This document shows, in pieces, positions 13,074 through 21,260 of a DNA stretch of 23,153 nt (positions are counted from its first letter, which is position 1; each line of letters opens with the position of its first letter). The position numbers were made by a program, and so were the translations under genes. Below the pieces are notes generated by a model. That model had not been told where the DNA came from and did not search any database. It was given only the letters and a program-made list of their open reading frames with translations. Source of the DNA: Verrucomicrobiales bacterium (GTDB lineage: Bacteria > Verrucomicrobiota > Verrucomicrobiia > Verrucomicrobiales > DEV007); contig NZSO01000089.1 of assembly GCA_002696885.1 (NCBI GenBank), positions 3,304 through 26,456 of the forward strand. Reading direction: 5' to 3'.

Positions 13074-15608
13074 TTATTTGTTATTAGGAACAATTCGAAC
13101 AGTAACCTTTGAAAGGGTATTAAAATATTTCTGACAACATTTCTGCAGATCGCTAGACGTCGTATTTTTAATTACTTTTAAGTTTTCCTCGTCATAACTT
13201 TCTCCAAGCCCATAAAGAAGATTAAGTGCCATTGATTGCGCCCTAGATGAGTATGATTGTTTTGATAAACTGTATTTACCGATTAATGATTTTTTTGCTC
13301 TCACCAAGACTTCATCATCAATTTTTTCAGATATTAATGATTCAATAATTTTTTCTAGTTCATTTTGTACTTTTGATAATGATTCCGAGTTTGTACCGGC
13401 ATAAAAATATATACTTCCTCTGGAATAACTAACCAACTGACTTGTACCCACATAATAAGCAAGACCTAAATCCTCTCTAATTCGCTTAAATAACAAACCA
13501 TCCATACCACCACTTATTTCCTCTATCAGACTAACGACTGCTCTATCTTGGTCATCAAGCTTTAGACCTGGATATGCTATTAACAAAACGGCCTGTTCTT
13601 TATGATGATTGTATTCAATTTCTTTTTGTGTAAGGGGCCATTCAGCATCTTTTGTTTGAGCAACGACCTCATCACCCATCTTCATTTTAGAAAAAGCCTC
13701 CCCAACCTTACCGATAACTTCATCAGAATCTATAGCTCCACATATTGATATAACACCGTTATTAGAAACACCGTACTGCGAGTAATATTTTATAAGTTTC
13801 TCTGTATCTATGCCTTTAACATGATCTTCAGTGCCCAGCCTTGAATTCTTGTACGCATGATTATCAAATAGGTTTTCTCTTGCAATGATAGCAGCCAAGC
13901 TAAGAGGGCTCTCCCTCTCTTCTTTGATATCCATTAACAATGTTTTCTTCTCTCTGTTCACCGCAGATTGAGGAAAGGCTGGATGAAGGATTATATTTGA
14001 TACAATATTAAGTGCCTCTGCAAAATCATTAGATAAAAATTCTGAATTTAAGGACAATGAATTATTCCCACCAATAGCTGAAACGTTGCCTCCTAAGTTT
14101 TCAATACTTAAGGCTATTTGATCAGCCTCTTTAGTATTGGTACCCTTTAGAAAAACCCTTGATAACAGCTGGGTCATTCCTTGGCCATGAATATAGTCGG
14201 CAAATAGACCCGCCTTAAAAGCATTACTAAATGCAACAATAGGCAGCCTAAAGTCCTCTTCTATTGAAATTATCAGGCCATTATCCAAGACATGCTGATT
14301 AATTTTCTTATTATTTTTATAAATCTGAGCTTTGTTTTTTTTCAGGTTAATTTTTTTCCCAACTTCTATCACTGACAACGATTCTTCTTTAAAATATCTA
14401 TTTGCTACATCTCTAATATTATCAGCATTAAGATTAGAGATTTTCCTAAGATACTCCTCGGTAAAGTTAACATTTCTTGTTATTGACCAATTTGATCCAA
14501 GGTCAGCAGCTTGACCTTGAACAGTTTGCAAAGAACTCATTTGAGCAACCATCGCAATCCTTTTGGCTTTATTGATTTCCTCCTCGGAAACAGATTCACA
14601 TTTTAACTCTTGAATAACGTTATAGATTTCATCCTCTACCTTTTGTTTATTATTTGGGTCGATGCCTGCATTAACTGCGAAGACACCAGCATGGCTCGGT
14701 GTATAAGAGTATGCACTGATGTTATGAACTAACCCCGATTGTTCTTTAAGAGTCTGAAACAGCCTTGAACTTTTTCCCTGTCCGAGAATTACTGCCAACA
14801 CATCGATTGCTGGCATATTAGAATCGGTAATCCCTGGAATCTTCCATGACATCCAAAACCGCGTAATCGGATTTGAATACGGAACAAAACTATCTCGCCT
14901 CCCTAGCTGATCGGGTTCTGTTGGAATAAAAACTGGGGGGGATGCTACTCTTTGAATATCTCCATAAAGTTTATTCACCTGATCTCTGACAACATCCATG
15001 TCTAAGTCACCCGAAATAACTATGAACGTATTATCAGTAACATAACGCTCTTTATAATAATTTCTAAGGTCAGATCTCTTGAGCTGATTGAAACTTTGCA
15101 AATACCCAATCACAGGAAGCCCATATGGATGCCTCTGGTAGCAGGTACTAAACATCTCTTGACTCGCAACTTTATCAGCATCGTCACGTCCCATCGAAAT
15201 CTCTCTTCGAATCACCTCGCGTTCTGATTCGAACTCGGTTTCTGGCATGGTCGCCTGAAACACAAGGTCTTTAAGTATTTGATTTGCTGTGGAAAGGCCA
15301 TCAGACGGACAATTAATATAATATACCGTGCGATCAAATGAGGTGTATGCGTTTATAGTTCCTCCTATAGAACTAACATCTTGAGCAATTGCTGATGATT
15401 CACGCTCCTCTGTCCCCTTGAAAACCATGTGTTCAACAAAATGGGAAACACCACTGCCTAAATACTTTCCTTCATGAATTGAACCCGTCTCACACCATGC
15501 TTGAAGGCTCACGACAGGATTTGATTTATCCTCTCTAATTATGAAAGTGAGACCATTATCGAGTTTAAACTGATCAGTCCGATATTTAGGAAAACTAATA
15601 TAATCCAT
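13074..15608 (-). CDS. M16 family zinc metallopeptidase, two-unit fusion
   Basis: This 844-aa protein contains two M16 (pitrilysin/insulinase) repeats. Counted from an in-frame TTG one codon upstream of the chosen ATG, the N-terminal unit has the inverted zinc motif HFVEH at 57-61 and a downstream glutamate in EVIRREISM (Glu137), so it should be catalytic. The C-terminal unit begins near KKINQHVLDNGLIISIEEDF, and its matching segment reads GMTQLLSRVFLKGT with no HxxEH, the usual state of an inactive partner half. Together they would form the clam-shell chamber that degrades peptides. I see no signal peptide, which points to a cytoplasmic enzyme unless it is exported another way. I preferred ATG 15608 over TTG 15611. 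It is the fifth gene of a six-gene run, 20 bases after the Minf_1886 gene. Bacterial relatives include PqqL and the mitochondrial processing peptidase-like group. Confidence 0.9.
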   Translation of the reverse strand: MDYISFPKYRTDQFKLDNGLTFIIREDKSNPVVSLQAWCETGSIHEGKYLGSGVSHFVEHMVFKGTEERESSAIAQDVSSIGGTINAYTSFDRTVYYINCPSDGLSTANQILKDLVFQATMPETEFESEREVIRREISMGRDDADKVASQEMFSTCYQRHPYGLPVIGYLQSFNQLKRSDLRNYYKERYVTDNTFIVISGDLDMDVVRDQVNKLYGDIQRVASPPVFIPTEPDQLGRRDSFVPYSNPITRFWMSWKIPGITDSNMPAIDVLAVILGQGKSSRLFQTLKEQSGLVHNISAYSYTPSHAGVFAVNAGIDPNNKQKVEDEIYNVIQELKCESVSEEEINKAKRIAMVAQMSSLQTVQGQAADLGSNWSITRNVNFTEEYLRKISNLNADNIRDVANRYFKEESLSVIEVGKKINLKKNKAQIYKNNKKINQHVLDNGLIISIEEDFRLPIVAFSNAFKAGLFADYIHGQGMTQLLSRVFLKGTNTKEADQIALSIENLGGNVSAIGGNNSLSLNSEFLSNDFAEALNIVSNIILHPAFPQSAVNREKKTLLMDIKEERESPLSLAAIIARENLFDNHAYKNSRLGTEDHVKGIDTEKLIKYYSQYGVSNNGVISICGAIDSDEVIGKVGEAFSKMKMGDEVVAQTKDAEWPLTQKEIEYNHHKEQAVLLIAYPGLKLDDQDRAVVSLIEEISGGMDGLLFKRIREDLGLAYYVGTSQLVSYSRGSIYFYAGTNSESLSKVQNELEKIIESLISEKIDDEVLVRAKKSLIGKYSLSKQSYSSRAQSMALNLLYGLGESYDEENLKVIKNTTSSDLQKCCQKYFNTLSKVTVRIVPNNK

Positions 15609-15628
15609 CAACTTAGATGAGAGGCAAA

Positions 15629-16036
15629 TTAACTTTTCTTGGTCAGTTTTTTTCTTTTTGGTAAAAAAGGCATAACAAAAACCTCCTCAAAGTCGTAAAC
15701 TTCTACAAAGTCTTTTTCCTCATCTTGCTTGCTTTTACCAAAGGCACCAACTTCGATCAAATTGAAAACCATTTTACCAACATCCTCGGTACAAGAGACG
15801 CCCCACTCTCCTAGCAAGGTCATGCTCATGGGGCCAAACTGTTTGAGCATTCTTTCACGAAATGATTCCAATAATTCAAAACCTGATACGTGTTTATTCT
15901 CTCCACCAGATAATTTACGCTGTTTTTCAACGGCCTGCAGAAGAACCTCCTGAAGAAAATAATATGCGTCGGCTGAATAGTTAGAGTTTGATTTCAAAAC
16001 CTCCTCTACAGCGTCATGAAAATCCGTTTTTTGCAT
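15629..16036 (-). CDS. Minf_1886 family conserved hypothetical protein
   Basis: This 135-aa protein matches the Minf_1886 family, described from Verrucomicrobia and Planctomycetes and of unknown function. Recognisable family features are the FHDAVEEVLKSNSNYSADAYYFL start, VSGFELLESFRERMLKQFGPMSMTLLGEWG in the middle, and the acidic tyrosine/phenylalanine-rich tail VEVYDFEEVFVMPFLPKRKK. It is predicted to be mainly helical and soluble, with no signal peptide. It is a useful lineage marker for this window. It lies between the exported peptidase-MA-like gene (20-base gap) and the M16 peptidase (20-base gap), so it is part of the same transcript. Nothing in the sequence indicates a reaction. Confidence 0.85.
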   Translation of the reverse strand: MQKTDFHDAVEEVLKSNSNYSADAYYFLQEVLLQAVEKQRKLSGGENKHVSGFELLESFRERMLKQFGPMSMTLLGEWGVSCTEDVGKMVFNLIEVGAFGKSKQDEEKDFVEVYDFEEVFVMPFLPKRKKLTKKS

Positions 16037-16056
16037 CTAATAATTTATAATTACAC

Positions 16057-17523
16057 CTATCTTTTAAACTCTTTGTCCAGTTCGTCAAGATATTCAGAGA
16101 GTTCATCTTTTCTAGGTGGGAGAGGAAGCTTTAGCTCATTATATATTTTCTGGTACTTTGAATAATTAGTACTCTTTTTATCTATTTTTGTGGCTTCATA
16201 CCAGTTCAAATAATCTCTGGCATGATTAACTGACTCAATGATTAAAGATCGTACATTTTGAAGTTCTTCAATTTTCTGGTCAATATTTTTCAATCTTCCT
16301 GCACCAATATTGATTAGTATTTTTTGGTACTCCTGAATAATTGATTTGTAAGTAGGAAAAGCTCGGTAACTCAGTTTGAGAAGTTTAGATTCGGCGAATT
16401 TCAACCCATTTCTCATACCTTTATCCTCAATAAATTGTCTGTAGTCTTTTAAATCATATATTAAATAATCATATTCGATGTCTTTAGAAGTGTTTTCTTT
16501 TTTTGGGTTAGCATTTTCTTTAGGCTTTGAAAAAAAAGATCTTATCTTCTCGCCTATTTTTTTCCCCTCCTCTGCTGTAGTGTCCGAATTGCTCGGTTCA
16601 ATGATTTTAATTTTCAAGCATTCAACCAAGTCTTTTTCTGTTTCTAATGGAGTGAGTATATCAGTTGCACTTGGTTCAGCTTTTTTTCTGCATTCATTAT
16701 TCCACCACTCTTCAAGGCTCTCTAAATTATCAAACCCGTCTGGAAATATTTCTTTCAGTTTCTCTAAGGACTTACCTTCCTTGGCACTAATTCCTAATAG
16801 ATAATTTTGCAACCGCAATGAACCGTCTTTTTGACGAAGCAGCACATCAATCAACGCCCCACAAGATACCTTGTAAACTTCTGTACTAATAGAATCCAAG
16901 ACCTCTCTATCAGCATTTAACATTTCCTGTAAAGATAGAATTTTATCACTGTTAACAAATTTTGAGATAGTAGAATTGTTTAATTTTTTACCATCGCTAT
17001 TCAATACCTGCGTTACACCTATCTTTATCCATTCTGGAATGAATGCATTGCGGTTGGATATAATTCTTCTTTTTTGACTTCTTAAAATAAGTTCCATAAT
17101 CAGAGCCTGCACAAGCTCCTCCTCCAAAATTTGAGCTTTAAACTTGTCGCCAAGAAAAACATCAATTTGAAACCTGTATCTATCGCCGGGTAATTTATAA
17201 ATGCTCGATTTAATTGGGTTCCCAGTATTTAGGTCTCTTATATCACCTCTTACGTGAATCACCACGGGGAAATTCCACCGATCAGGTATGTTAAAAAGCC
17301 TCAAAAGATCGCTTTTTATTCTTTCACTAAAAACACACACAACTCCGCGAGCCACACTGTCATCCCCATGAACAACAAATTGCCTTGTTGAACTCCTACT
17401 TACACCGTTATCTTTCAACTGTGCCGAAGCACTTTGTTGGGTGTAGGCAACATTCACAAAAGAAACAAAAAATATTATTAATAAATAATACTTTTTTATT
17501 TTTTTATTACTAAAGGCTTTCAT
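16057..17523 (-). CDS. Exported protein with a degenerate peptidase-MA-like domain
   Basis: This 488-aa protein starts at an ATG overlapping the upstream TGA by four bases (ATGA coupling). A longer start 27 bases upstream would overlap more and would bury the signal peptide. A signal peptide spans about 1-28. The region 60-275 looks like a gluzincin peptidase-MA fold: LEEELVQALIMEL (133-145) stands where HExxH is expected, IPEWIKIGVTQVL (162-174) where WLxEGxAxY is expected, and a helical end EEWWNNECRK follows. The zinc-binding histidines and the downstream glutamate are absent, so it is probably not catalytic. The C-terminal part (about 300-488) is charged and helical, with likely coiled coils. 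The order of the fold call is inference from pattern. It is the third gene of the six-gene run and sits after a single-pass membrane protein. Confidence 0.6.
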   Translation of the reverse strand: MKAFSNKKIKKYYLLIIFFVSFVNVAYTQQSASAQLKDNGVSRSSTRQFVVHGDDSVARGVVCVFSERIKSDLLRLFNIPDRWNFPVVIHVRGDIRDLNTGNPIKSSIYKLPGDRYRFQIDVFLGDKFKAQILEEELVQALIMELILRSQKRRIISNRNAFIPEWIKIGVTQVLNSDGKKLNNSTISKFVNSDKILSLQEMLNADREVLDSISTEVYKVSCGALIDVLLRQKDGSLRLQNYLLGISAKEGKSLEKLKEIFPDGFDNLESLEEWWNNECRKKAEPSATDILTPLETEKDLVECLKIKIIEPSNSDTTAEEGKKIGEKIRSFFSKPKENANPKKENTSKDIEYDYLIYDLKDYRQFIEDKGMRNGLKFAESKLLKLSYRAFPTYKSIIQEYQKILINIGAGRLKNIDQKIEELQNVRSLIIESVNHARDYLNWYEATKIDKKSTNYSKYQKIYNELKLPLPPRKDELSEYLDELDKEFKR

Positions 17524-18110
17524 CTCTTCCGCTGGGTCAGCGTTAACCAATCCTTTCTTATTGTAACCGAGATTGGACGTGTGAGCATTTCTTTTTCCTG
17601 CTCTAAAATTTCAACTATATTTAAAATGCCAGGATACAATAATGAAACAAACCCTCCAGGCACATGCAATCTCCCAAATCTTCCCGATTTAACTGAAATC
17701 TCAATTCCTTTCTCTCCTGAAACAACTCGAAACCGTGCGCTAAAAGTGAGTGGCTTATCGTTAAACCTTCTTATTAGAATAAGGTCAAATTCACCATCTC
17801 TCAATCTTATGGCTACCTTGTCAAAGGATAAGAGATTATCTATTAATTTATTCTCGCTTCCTTTAATCAATACCCCCAAATATTGATTAAGCGCTGCCTC
17901 ACTACATTGAAAAGAACGGCCTGAATTTATAACTTCATTCGCTCGGAAAAGTATATCTTTCGGCGGGGCATCTCTGATATCTCCAAAATCAACGTCAGTC
18001 AAATCCTCTGAATGAAGGATTAGAAAATGCACCCAAAGGATGACTCCTATTAGAATCAAACAAAATATATTTGTGAAAAAACCTTTAACGAATGGTTTTA
18101 ATTTAGGCAC
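17520..18110 (-). CDS. Single-pass membrane-anchored protein of unknown function
   Basis: This 196-aa protein starts with GTG and has a short basic N-terminus, one hydrophobic segment (about 10-32) and a soluble extracytoplasmic domain. The domain has alternating strand-like patterns (DKVAIRLRDGEFDLILIRRF, LTFSARFRVVSGEKGIEISVKSGRFGRLHVPGG). This recalls lipid- or membrane-associated beta domains such as DUF2140-type proteins, but I cannot assign a family with confidence. Its TGA stop overlaps the ATG of the next gene by four bases, so the two are likely co-translated and may be partners: an anchored beta domain with an exported pseudo-peptidase. It follows the FmdB gene by 27 bases. Confidence 0.62.
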   Translation of the reverse strand: MPKLKPFVKGFFTNIFCLILIGVILWVHFLILHSEDLTDVDFGDIRDAPPKDILFRANEVINSGRSFQCSEAALNQYLGVLIKGSENKLIDNLLSFDKVAIRLRDGEFDLILIRRFNDKPLTFSARFRVVSGEKGIEISVKSGRFGRLHVPGGFVSLLYPGILNIVEILEQEKEMLTRPISVTIRKDWLTLTQRKR

Positions 18111-18137
18111 AATTTATTAAAACTAAGAAATTTTCTT

Positions 18138-18425
18138 TTATTTCTTTTTTTTCTTTTTATCAGATTTTTTCTTAGCTGAGTCATTACTACTGGATTTTTT
18201 TTTGTCCTTTTCCGCTTTTGCTCCAGCTTTATAAGAATCACTCCTGTAATCTGTTTCATAAAATCCAGAACCTTTAAAAATAATCCCAGCACCTGTTCCT
18301 AACAGTCGCTCAACCGAACCTCCACAACTCTGATCAATACACTTTTTAAGTTTTTTATCGTTCATCGATTGAAAAATTTCGAATGTTGTTTCGCATTTTT
18401 CGCAATAGTAATCGTAGGTCGGCAT
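18138..18425 (-). CDS. FmdB-type zinc ribbon protein
   Basis: This 95-aa protein has the FmdB/CxxC_CXXC_SSSS regulatory domain. It begins MPTYDYYCEKC, with Cys8/Cys11 and Cys29/Cys34 as the four zinc ligands. The second pair is spaced Cys-x4-Cys and not the usual Cys-x2-Cys. RLLGTGAGIIFKGSGFYETDYR is the typical end of the domain. A lysine- and serine-rich tail follows (about 67-95), encoded partly by runs of A that could be prone to slippage. The family is annotated as regulatory or nucleic-acid binding, but its function is unsettled. It is the first gene of the six-gene minus-strand run and is divergent from the L,D-transpeptidase gene across 133 bases. A basic tail fits RNA or DNA contact, which is inference. 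Confidence 0.88.
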   Translation of the reverse strand: MPTYDYYCEKCETTFEIFQSMNDKKLKKCIDQSCGGSVERLLGTGAGIIFKGSGFYETDYRSDSYKAGAKAEKDKKKSSSNDSAKKKSDKKKKKK

Positions 18426-18498
18426 TTATTTAAAAATTATGAAGTCTTATGATATTATTAAAAAATAATAAAAATGCTAATGACAATTCTTCAAGCTC

Positions 18499-18526
18499 TT
18501 GACCAAAGCTATTAAGTAAACTTAAT
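18499..18526 (+). promoter_or_regulatory. Candidate promoter with palindrome in the spacer, upstream of the L,D-transpeptidase gene
   Basis: TTGACC (18499-18504) is a good -35. A -10-like TAATTA lies about 18 bases on, though weak. Between them is a perfect palindrome, ATTAAGT-AA-ACTTAAT (18511-18526), in the position of a classical operator. The site is about 33 bases before the GTG start. The region is AT-rich, so this is tentative. Confidence 0.3.
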
Positions 18527-18558
18527 TATCTCTTATCAGTAATTTTATCAAAAAATAA

Positions 18559-19179
18559 GTGAACAAAGCCATTAATACATATTTTATACCAATAATCACA
18601 ATTTTATTGATCAGCGGCTGCTCTTTCAATCCTTATGGGCTAGGTAATGGGAACACCACATATCTTGGTGGATTAGGTGGAAATGTTCCTATATCTCAGC
18701 TTCAGGGACAGGGGGACACGGTATCTTTCTGGGACCCTGGTAATGCTAGTGGCAAACCTCTTGTTAAAATTAATTTAGAACAGCAAAAGGCAAGATTTTA
18801 TATGGGATCAACACTTGTCGGCGTATCAAGGATTTCTAGTGGCAGAGAGGGATTTGGAACGCCTCCCGGAAGTTACAAAATACTTCAAAAAAATGCAGAT
18901 CATATTTCGAATATTTATGGAGTCTGGAAGACGCCCGATGGTACAGTGGTTAATGATGATGTTGATTTAAGAAAACAACCGGTACCTCCTCCAGGGTTAA
19001 TCTACGAGGGTGCACCTATGCCAAATTTTATGCGAATTACACAAGGTGGTGTGGGAATGCATGCGGGTTATATCCCAGGTTATCCAGCTTCTCATGGATG
19101 CATTCGAATGCCTGAAAAAATGTCTAGTATATTTTTTGCTAATGTTTCTATAGGTACACCTGTTATAGTTGAGCCATAA
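18559..19179 (+). CDS. L,D-transpeptidase (YkuD domain) lipoprotein
   Basis: This 206-aa protein uses a GTG start. It has a lipoprotein signal with the lipobox LISGC (lipidated Cys21), a glycine-rich linker (about 26-52) and a YkuD L,D-transpeptidase domain. The catalytic motif is complete: His168 in GMHAGY and SHGCIRMP with His179 and nucleophile Cys181. Such enzymes form 3-3 peptidoglycan cross-links or attach lipoproteins to the wall, and are usually sensitive to carbapenems but not to most beta-lactams. The GTPPGSYKI strand (100-108) precedes the active site as usual. It acts in the periplasm, anchored to a membrane. It is divergent from fmdB and is followed 23 bases later by a rhodanese gene. 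Confidence 0.92.
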   Translation: MNKAINTYFIPIITILLISGCSFNPYGLGNGNTTYLGGLGGNVPISQLQGQGDTVSFWDPGNASGKPLVKINLEQQKARFYMGSTLVGVSRISSGREGFGTPPGSYKILQKNADHISNIYGVWKTPDGTVVNDDVDLRKQPVPPPGLIYEGAPMPNFMRITQGGVGMHAGYIPGYPASHGCIRMPEKMSSIFFANVSIGTPVIVEP

Positions 19180-19202
19180 ACTCATCCTTGTAAAATTGGC
19201 TA

Positions 19203-19529
19203 ATGGAAATCGATCCTACCTCCCTAAATTCTTGGCTAAATGATTCGACAAGAAAAAATCCTGTACTTATTGACTGTAGAGAAGTTGAGGAGCATGCGAT
19301 ATGTAAAATAGAAAATTCTGAGTTGATTCCACTCAATGAATTAGCAGCTTCTATTGAAAATACAGATTATAATTCAAATGATGATATCGTTGTCTATTGT
19401 CATCACGGCATAAGGTCCTTACACGCGGTACAATACATGAGAGCAAAAGGTTTCAACAAGGCTCTCAGCCTATCCGGAGGAATTGAACGGTGGGCATCAG
19501 AAATTGATCAAACAATTCCTAGGTATTAA
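19203..19529 (+). CDS. Single-domain rhodanese-like protein
   Basis: This 108-aa protein is one rhodanese domain, the GlpE-like size. VLIDCREVEEH (21-31) is the CH2A strand. The active-site loop YCHHGIRS (65-72) has nucleophile Cys66, and LSGGIERW (90-97) is the typical end. Such proteins carry a persulfide sulfur in the cytoplasm. The loop CHHGIRS is of the six-residue sulfurtransferase type and not the seven-residue phosphatase type. No signal peptide is seen. It follows the L,D-transpeptidase by 23 bases and converges on argG with only seven bases between stops. Substrate and partner are unknown. Confidence 0.88.
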   Translation: MEIDPTSLNSWLNDSTRKNPVLIDCREVEEHAICKIENSELIPLNELAASIENTDYNSNDDIVVYCHHGIRSLHAVQYMRAKGFNKALSLSGGIERWASEIDQTIPRY

Positions 19530-19536
19530 AATACTG

Positions 19537-20829
19537 CTATTCTTTGGGCTGATTTCTTGATTGAGTTTTTAATCTAAGTCCGTTCAACCGAATAAACCCT
19601 GTTGCATCGTCCTGATTATAAGCTTCTTCTGCTCCACCCTCCATCGTAGCTATATCCTCATTGTAGAGACTTAAATCACTTTTCACCCCGGCAGAGATAA
19701 CATTCCCTTTGTATAGTTTTAGCCTAACCTCTCCAGAAACATTCTTTTGACTCTCATCAACCATCGATTGAATAGCTTCTCTTTCTGGGGAGAACCAGAA
19801 TCCGTTATATACTAATTCTGAGTATTTTGGAATCAGCGAATCTCGAATATGCATAACCTCCCTATCCATTGTTAAACTTTCCATAATTCGGTGGCCGTCA
19901 AATAGAATAGCTCCACCGGGAGTTTCATAAACACCTCGACTCTTCATTCCTACGAATCTATTTTCAACCATATCAATTCGCCCAATTCCATTTCTTCCCC
20001 CAATAAGATTCAACAAAACCATTACTGAGAATGGAGATAATTTGTGATAGCCTCCAACTTTGCCTAATGCCTCTATTCTATGTTCAACCATAGCTTCTTC
20101 AATTCCATCAAACTGAAGACCAACAACGTTTCCTTTTTCAAAAAGCATTTGTACATACTCTGGAGAATCAGGTGCGTCTTCAGGAGAAACTGAAAGCACA
20201 TACATTGATTTTGATTCTGGTGTACTAGCATCAAACCATGGATCCTCTAAAATTCCACTTTCGAAGCTTATGTGAAGTAAATTACGATCCATTGAATACG
20301 GCTTGGAGGCGCTAGCCTGTACAGGAATTCCCTCTTTCTCAGCATAGGCTATCATTTCTGCACGGCCGGGAAATTGCTCTCTAAATTCGGCCATTCGCCA
20401 AGGAGCAATCATTTCCATGTCAGGCGCGAGGGCTGCTGCAGCAAGTTCAAATCTAACCTGATCATTTCCCTTGCCTGTTGCTCCATGCGCTAGTGAATTC
20501 GCCCCTTCCTGAATGGCTACATCAATCATTCCCTTCGTAATAACAGGTCTTGCTATACTAGTTCCCAACCAATATTTTCCCTCATAAATAGCTCCTGCCT
20601 GAAACATTGGAAAGATAAAATCTTTGGCAAATTCGTCTTTTAAATCTCCAATAAAACATTTCGATGCACCTGTATTTAATGCCTTTTCCTCAAGTCCATC
20701 TAACTCTTCCTCCTGACCAACGTCAGCACAATATGCTATTACCTCGGCATTATAATAATTTTTTAGCCATAATAAAAGAACTGAGGTGTCTAAACCTCCT
20801 GAATACGCGACAATAATTTTTTTGCTCAT
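19537..20829 (-). CDS. argG: Argininosuccinate synthase
   Basis: This 430-aa enzyme joins citrulline and aspartate with ATP to make argininosuccinate in arginine synthesis. The N-terminal PP-loop AYSGGLDTS (8-16) binds ATP. GTSIARPVITKGMIDVA, LAHGATGKGNDQVRFE (about 113-128) and the C-terminal IGRIDMVENRFVGMKSRGVYETPGG (about 283-307) are the citrulline/aspartate-binding signatures. The length (430) is slightly above the usual 400-ish, with an extended C-terminal tail. No other arginine gene is nearby. It is divergent from crcB across 41 bases and convergent with the rhodanese gene. There is no Shine-Dalgarno sequence before the ATG. Confidence 0.97.
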   Translation of the reverse strand: MSKKIIVAYSGGLDTSVLLLWLKNYYNAEVIAYCADVGQEEELDGLEEKALNTGASKCFIGDLKDEFAKDFIFPMFQAGAIYEGKYWLGTSIARPVITKGMIDVAIQEGANSLAHGATGKGNDQVRFELAAAALAPDMEMIAPWRMAEFREQFPGRAEMIAYAEKEGIPVQASASKPYSMDRNLLHISFESGILEDPWFDASTPESKSMYVLSVSPEDAPDSPEYVQMLFEKGNVVGLQFDGIEEAMVEHRIEALGKVGGYHKLSPFSVMVLLNLIGGRNGIGRIDMVENRFVGMKSRGVYETPGGAILFDGHRIMESLTMDREVMHIRDSLIPKYSELVYNGFWFSPEREAIQSMVDESQKNVSGEVRLKLYKGNVISAGVKSDLSLYNEDIATMEGGAEEAYNQDDATGFIRLNGLRLKTQSRNQPKE

Positions 20830-20870
20830 ACTGGACTTGAAAGTAGGTCAGAGGTTAATCTAGTCAACTA

Positions 20871-21239
20871 ATGCAATCAATCATCTCTTTAGTTTATGTT
20901 GGCCTGGGTGGATTTATTGGCGCCATTTTGAGGTGGAGTTTAGGAAATGCTCTTAAGAAAATACAGATCAATGAAAATTTTCCGATAGCGACACTTTTTA
21001 TCAATTTACTAGGTTGCTTTGGAATTGGTTGGGCCTACGCGTTATGGGAAAACAACCCTAATGCTAAATTGATATTTATAATTGGTTTTCTTGGTGGATT
21101 TACCACATTTTCAACATTTGCCTACGAAGTTCTTTCATTGATCAAAAACGGAAACACACTTCATGCAATCGCATATGTTGCGTTAAGTAGCGTTGCTGGC
21201 GTCTGTTTAGTGTGGCTAGGCCTTAAGTTAAGCTCCTAG
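20871..21239 (+). CDS. crcB: Fluoride channel CrcB/Fluc
   Basis: This 122-aa protein is the dual-topology fluoride channel that exports F- from the cytoplasm. GLGGFIGAILRW (11-22) is the first-helix motif, Asn45 in FINLLGC is the pore asparagine, and GGFTTFSTF (75-83) carries the phenylalanine-box residues and the Na+-site loop. Four membrane helices are visible, as expected. A single crcB gene means a homodimer channel. A fluoride riboswitch is often found before this gene, but only 41 bases separate it from argG, which is too little for one, so regulation is not evident. GAGG occurs upstream but is about 18 bases from the ATG, too far to serve as a ribosome site. Confidence 0.95.
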   Translation: MQSIISLVYVGLGGFIGAILRWSLGNALKKIQINENFPIATLFINLLGCFGIGWAYALWENNPNAKLIFIIGFLGGFTTFSTFAYEVLSLIKNGNTLHAIAYVALSSVAGVCLVWLGLKLSS

Positions 21240-21260
21240 TCGCGTATTAGACTAGCTTAG

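Noticed and set aside
18138..18292. A second small lysine-rich gene overlapping the fmdB 3' end in another frame
   Set aside because: It is a low-complexity frame generated by the A-rich lysine codons of fmdB and has no independent support.
20830..20870. Fluoride riboswitch upstream of crcB
   Set aside because: Only 41 bases separate argG and crcB, too short for the riboswitch fold plus expression platform, and no matching motif is seen.
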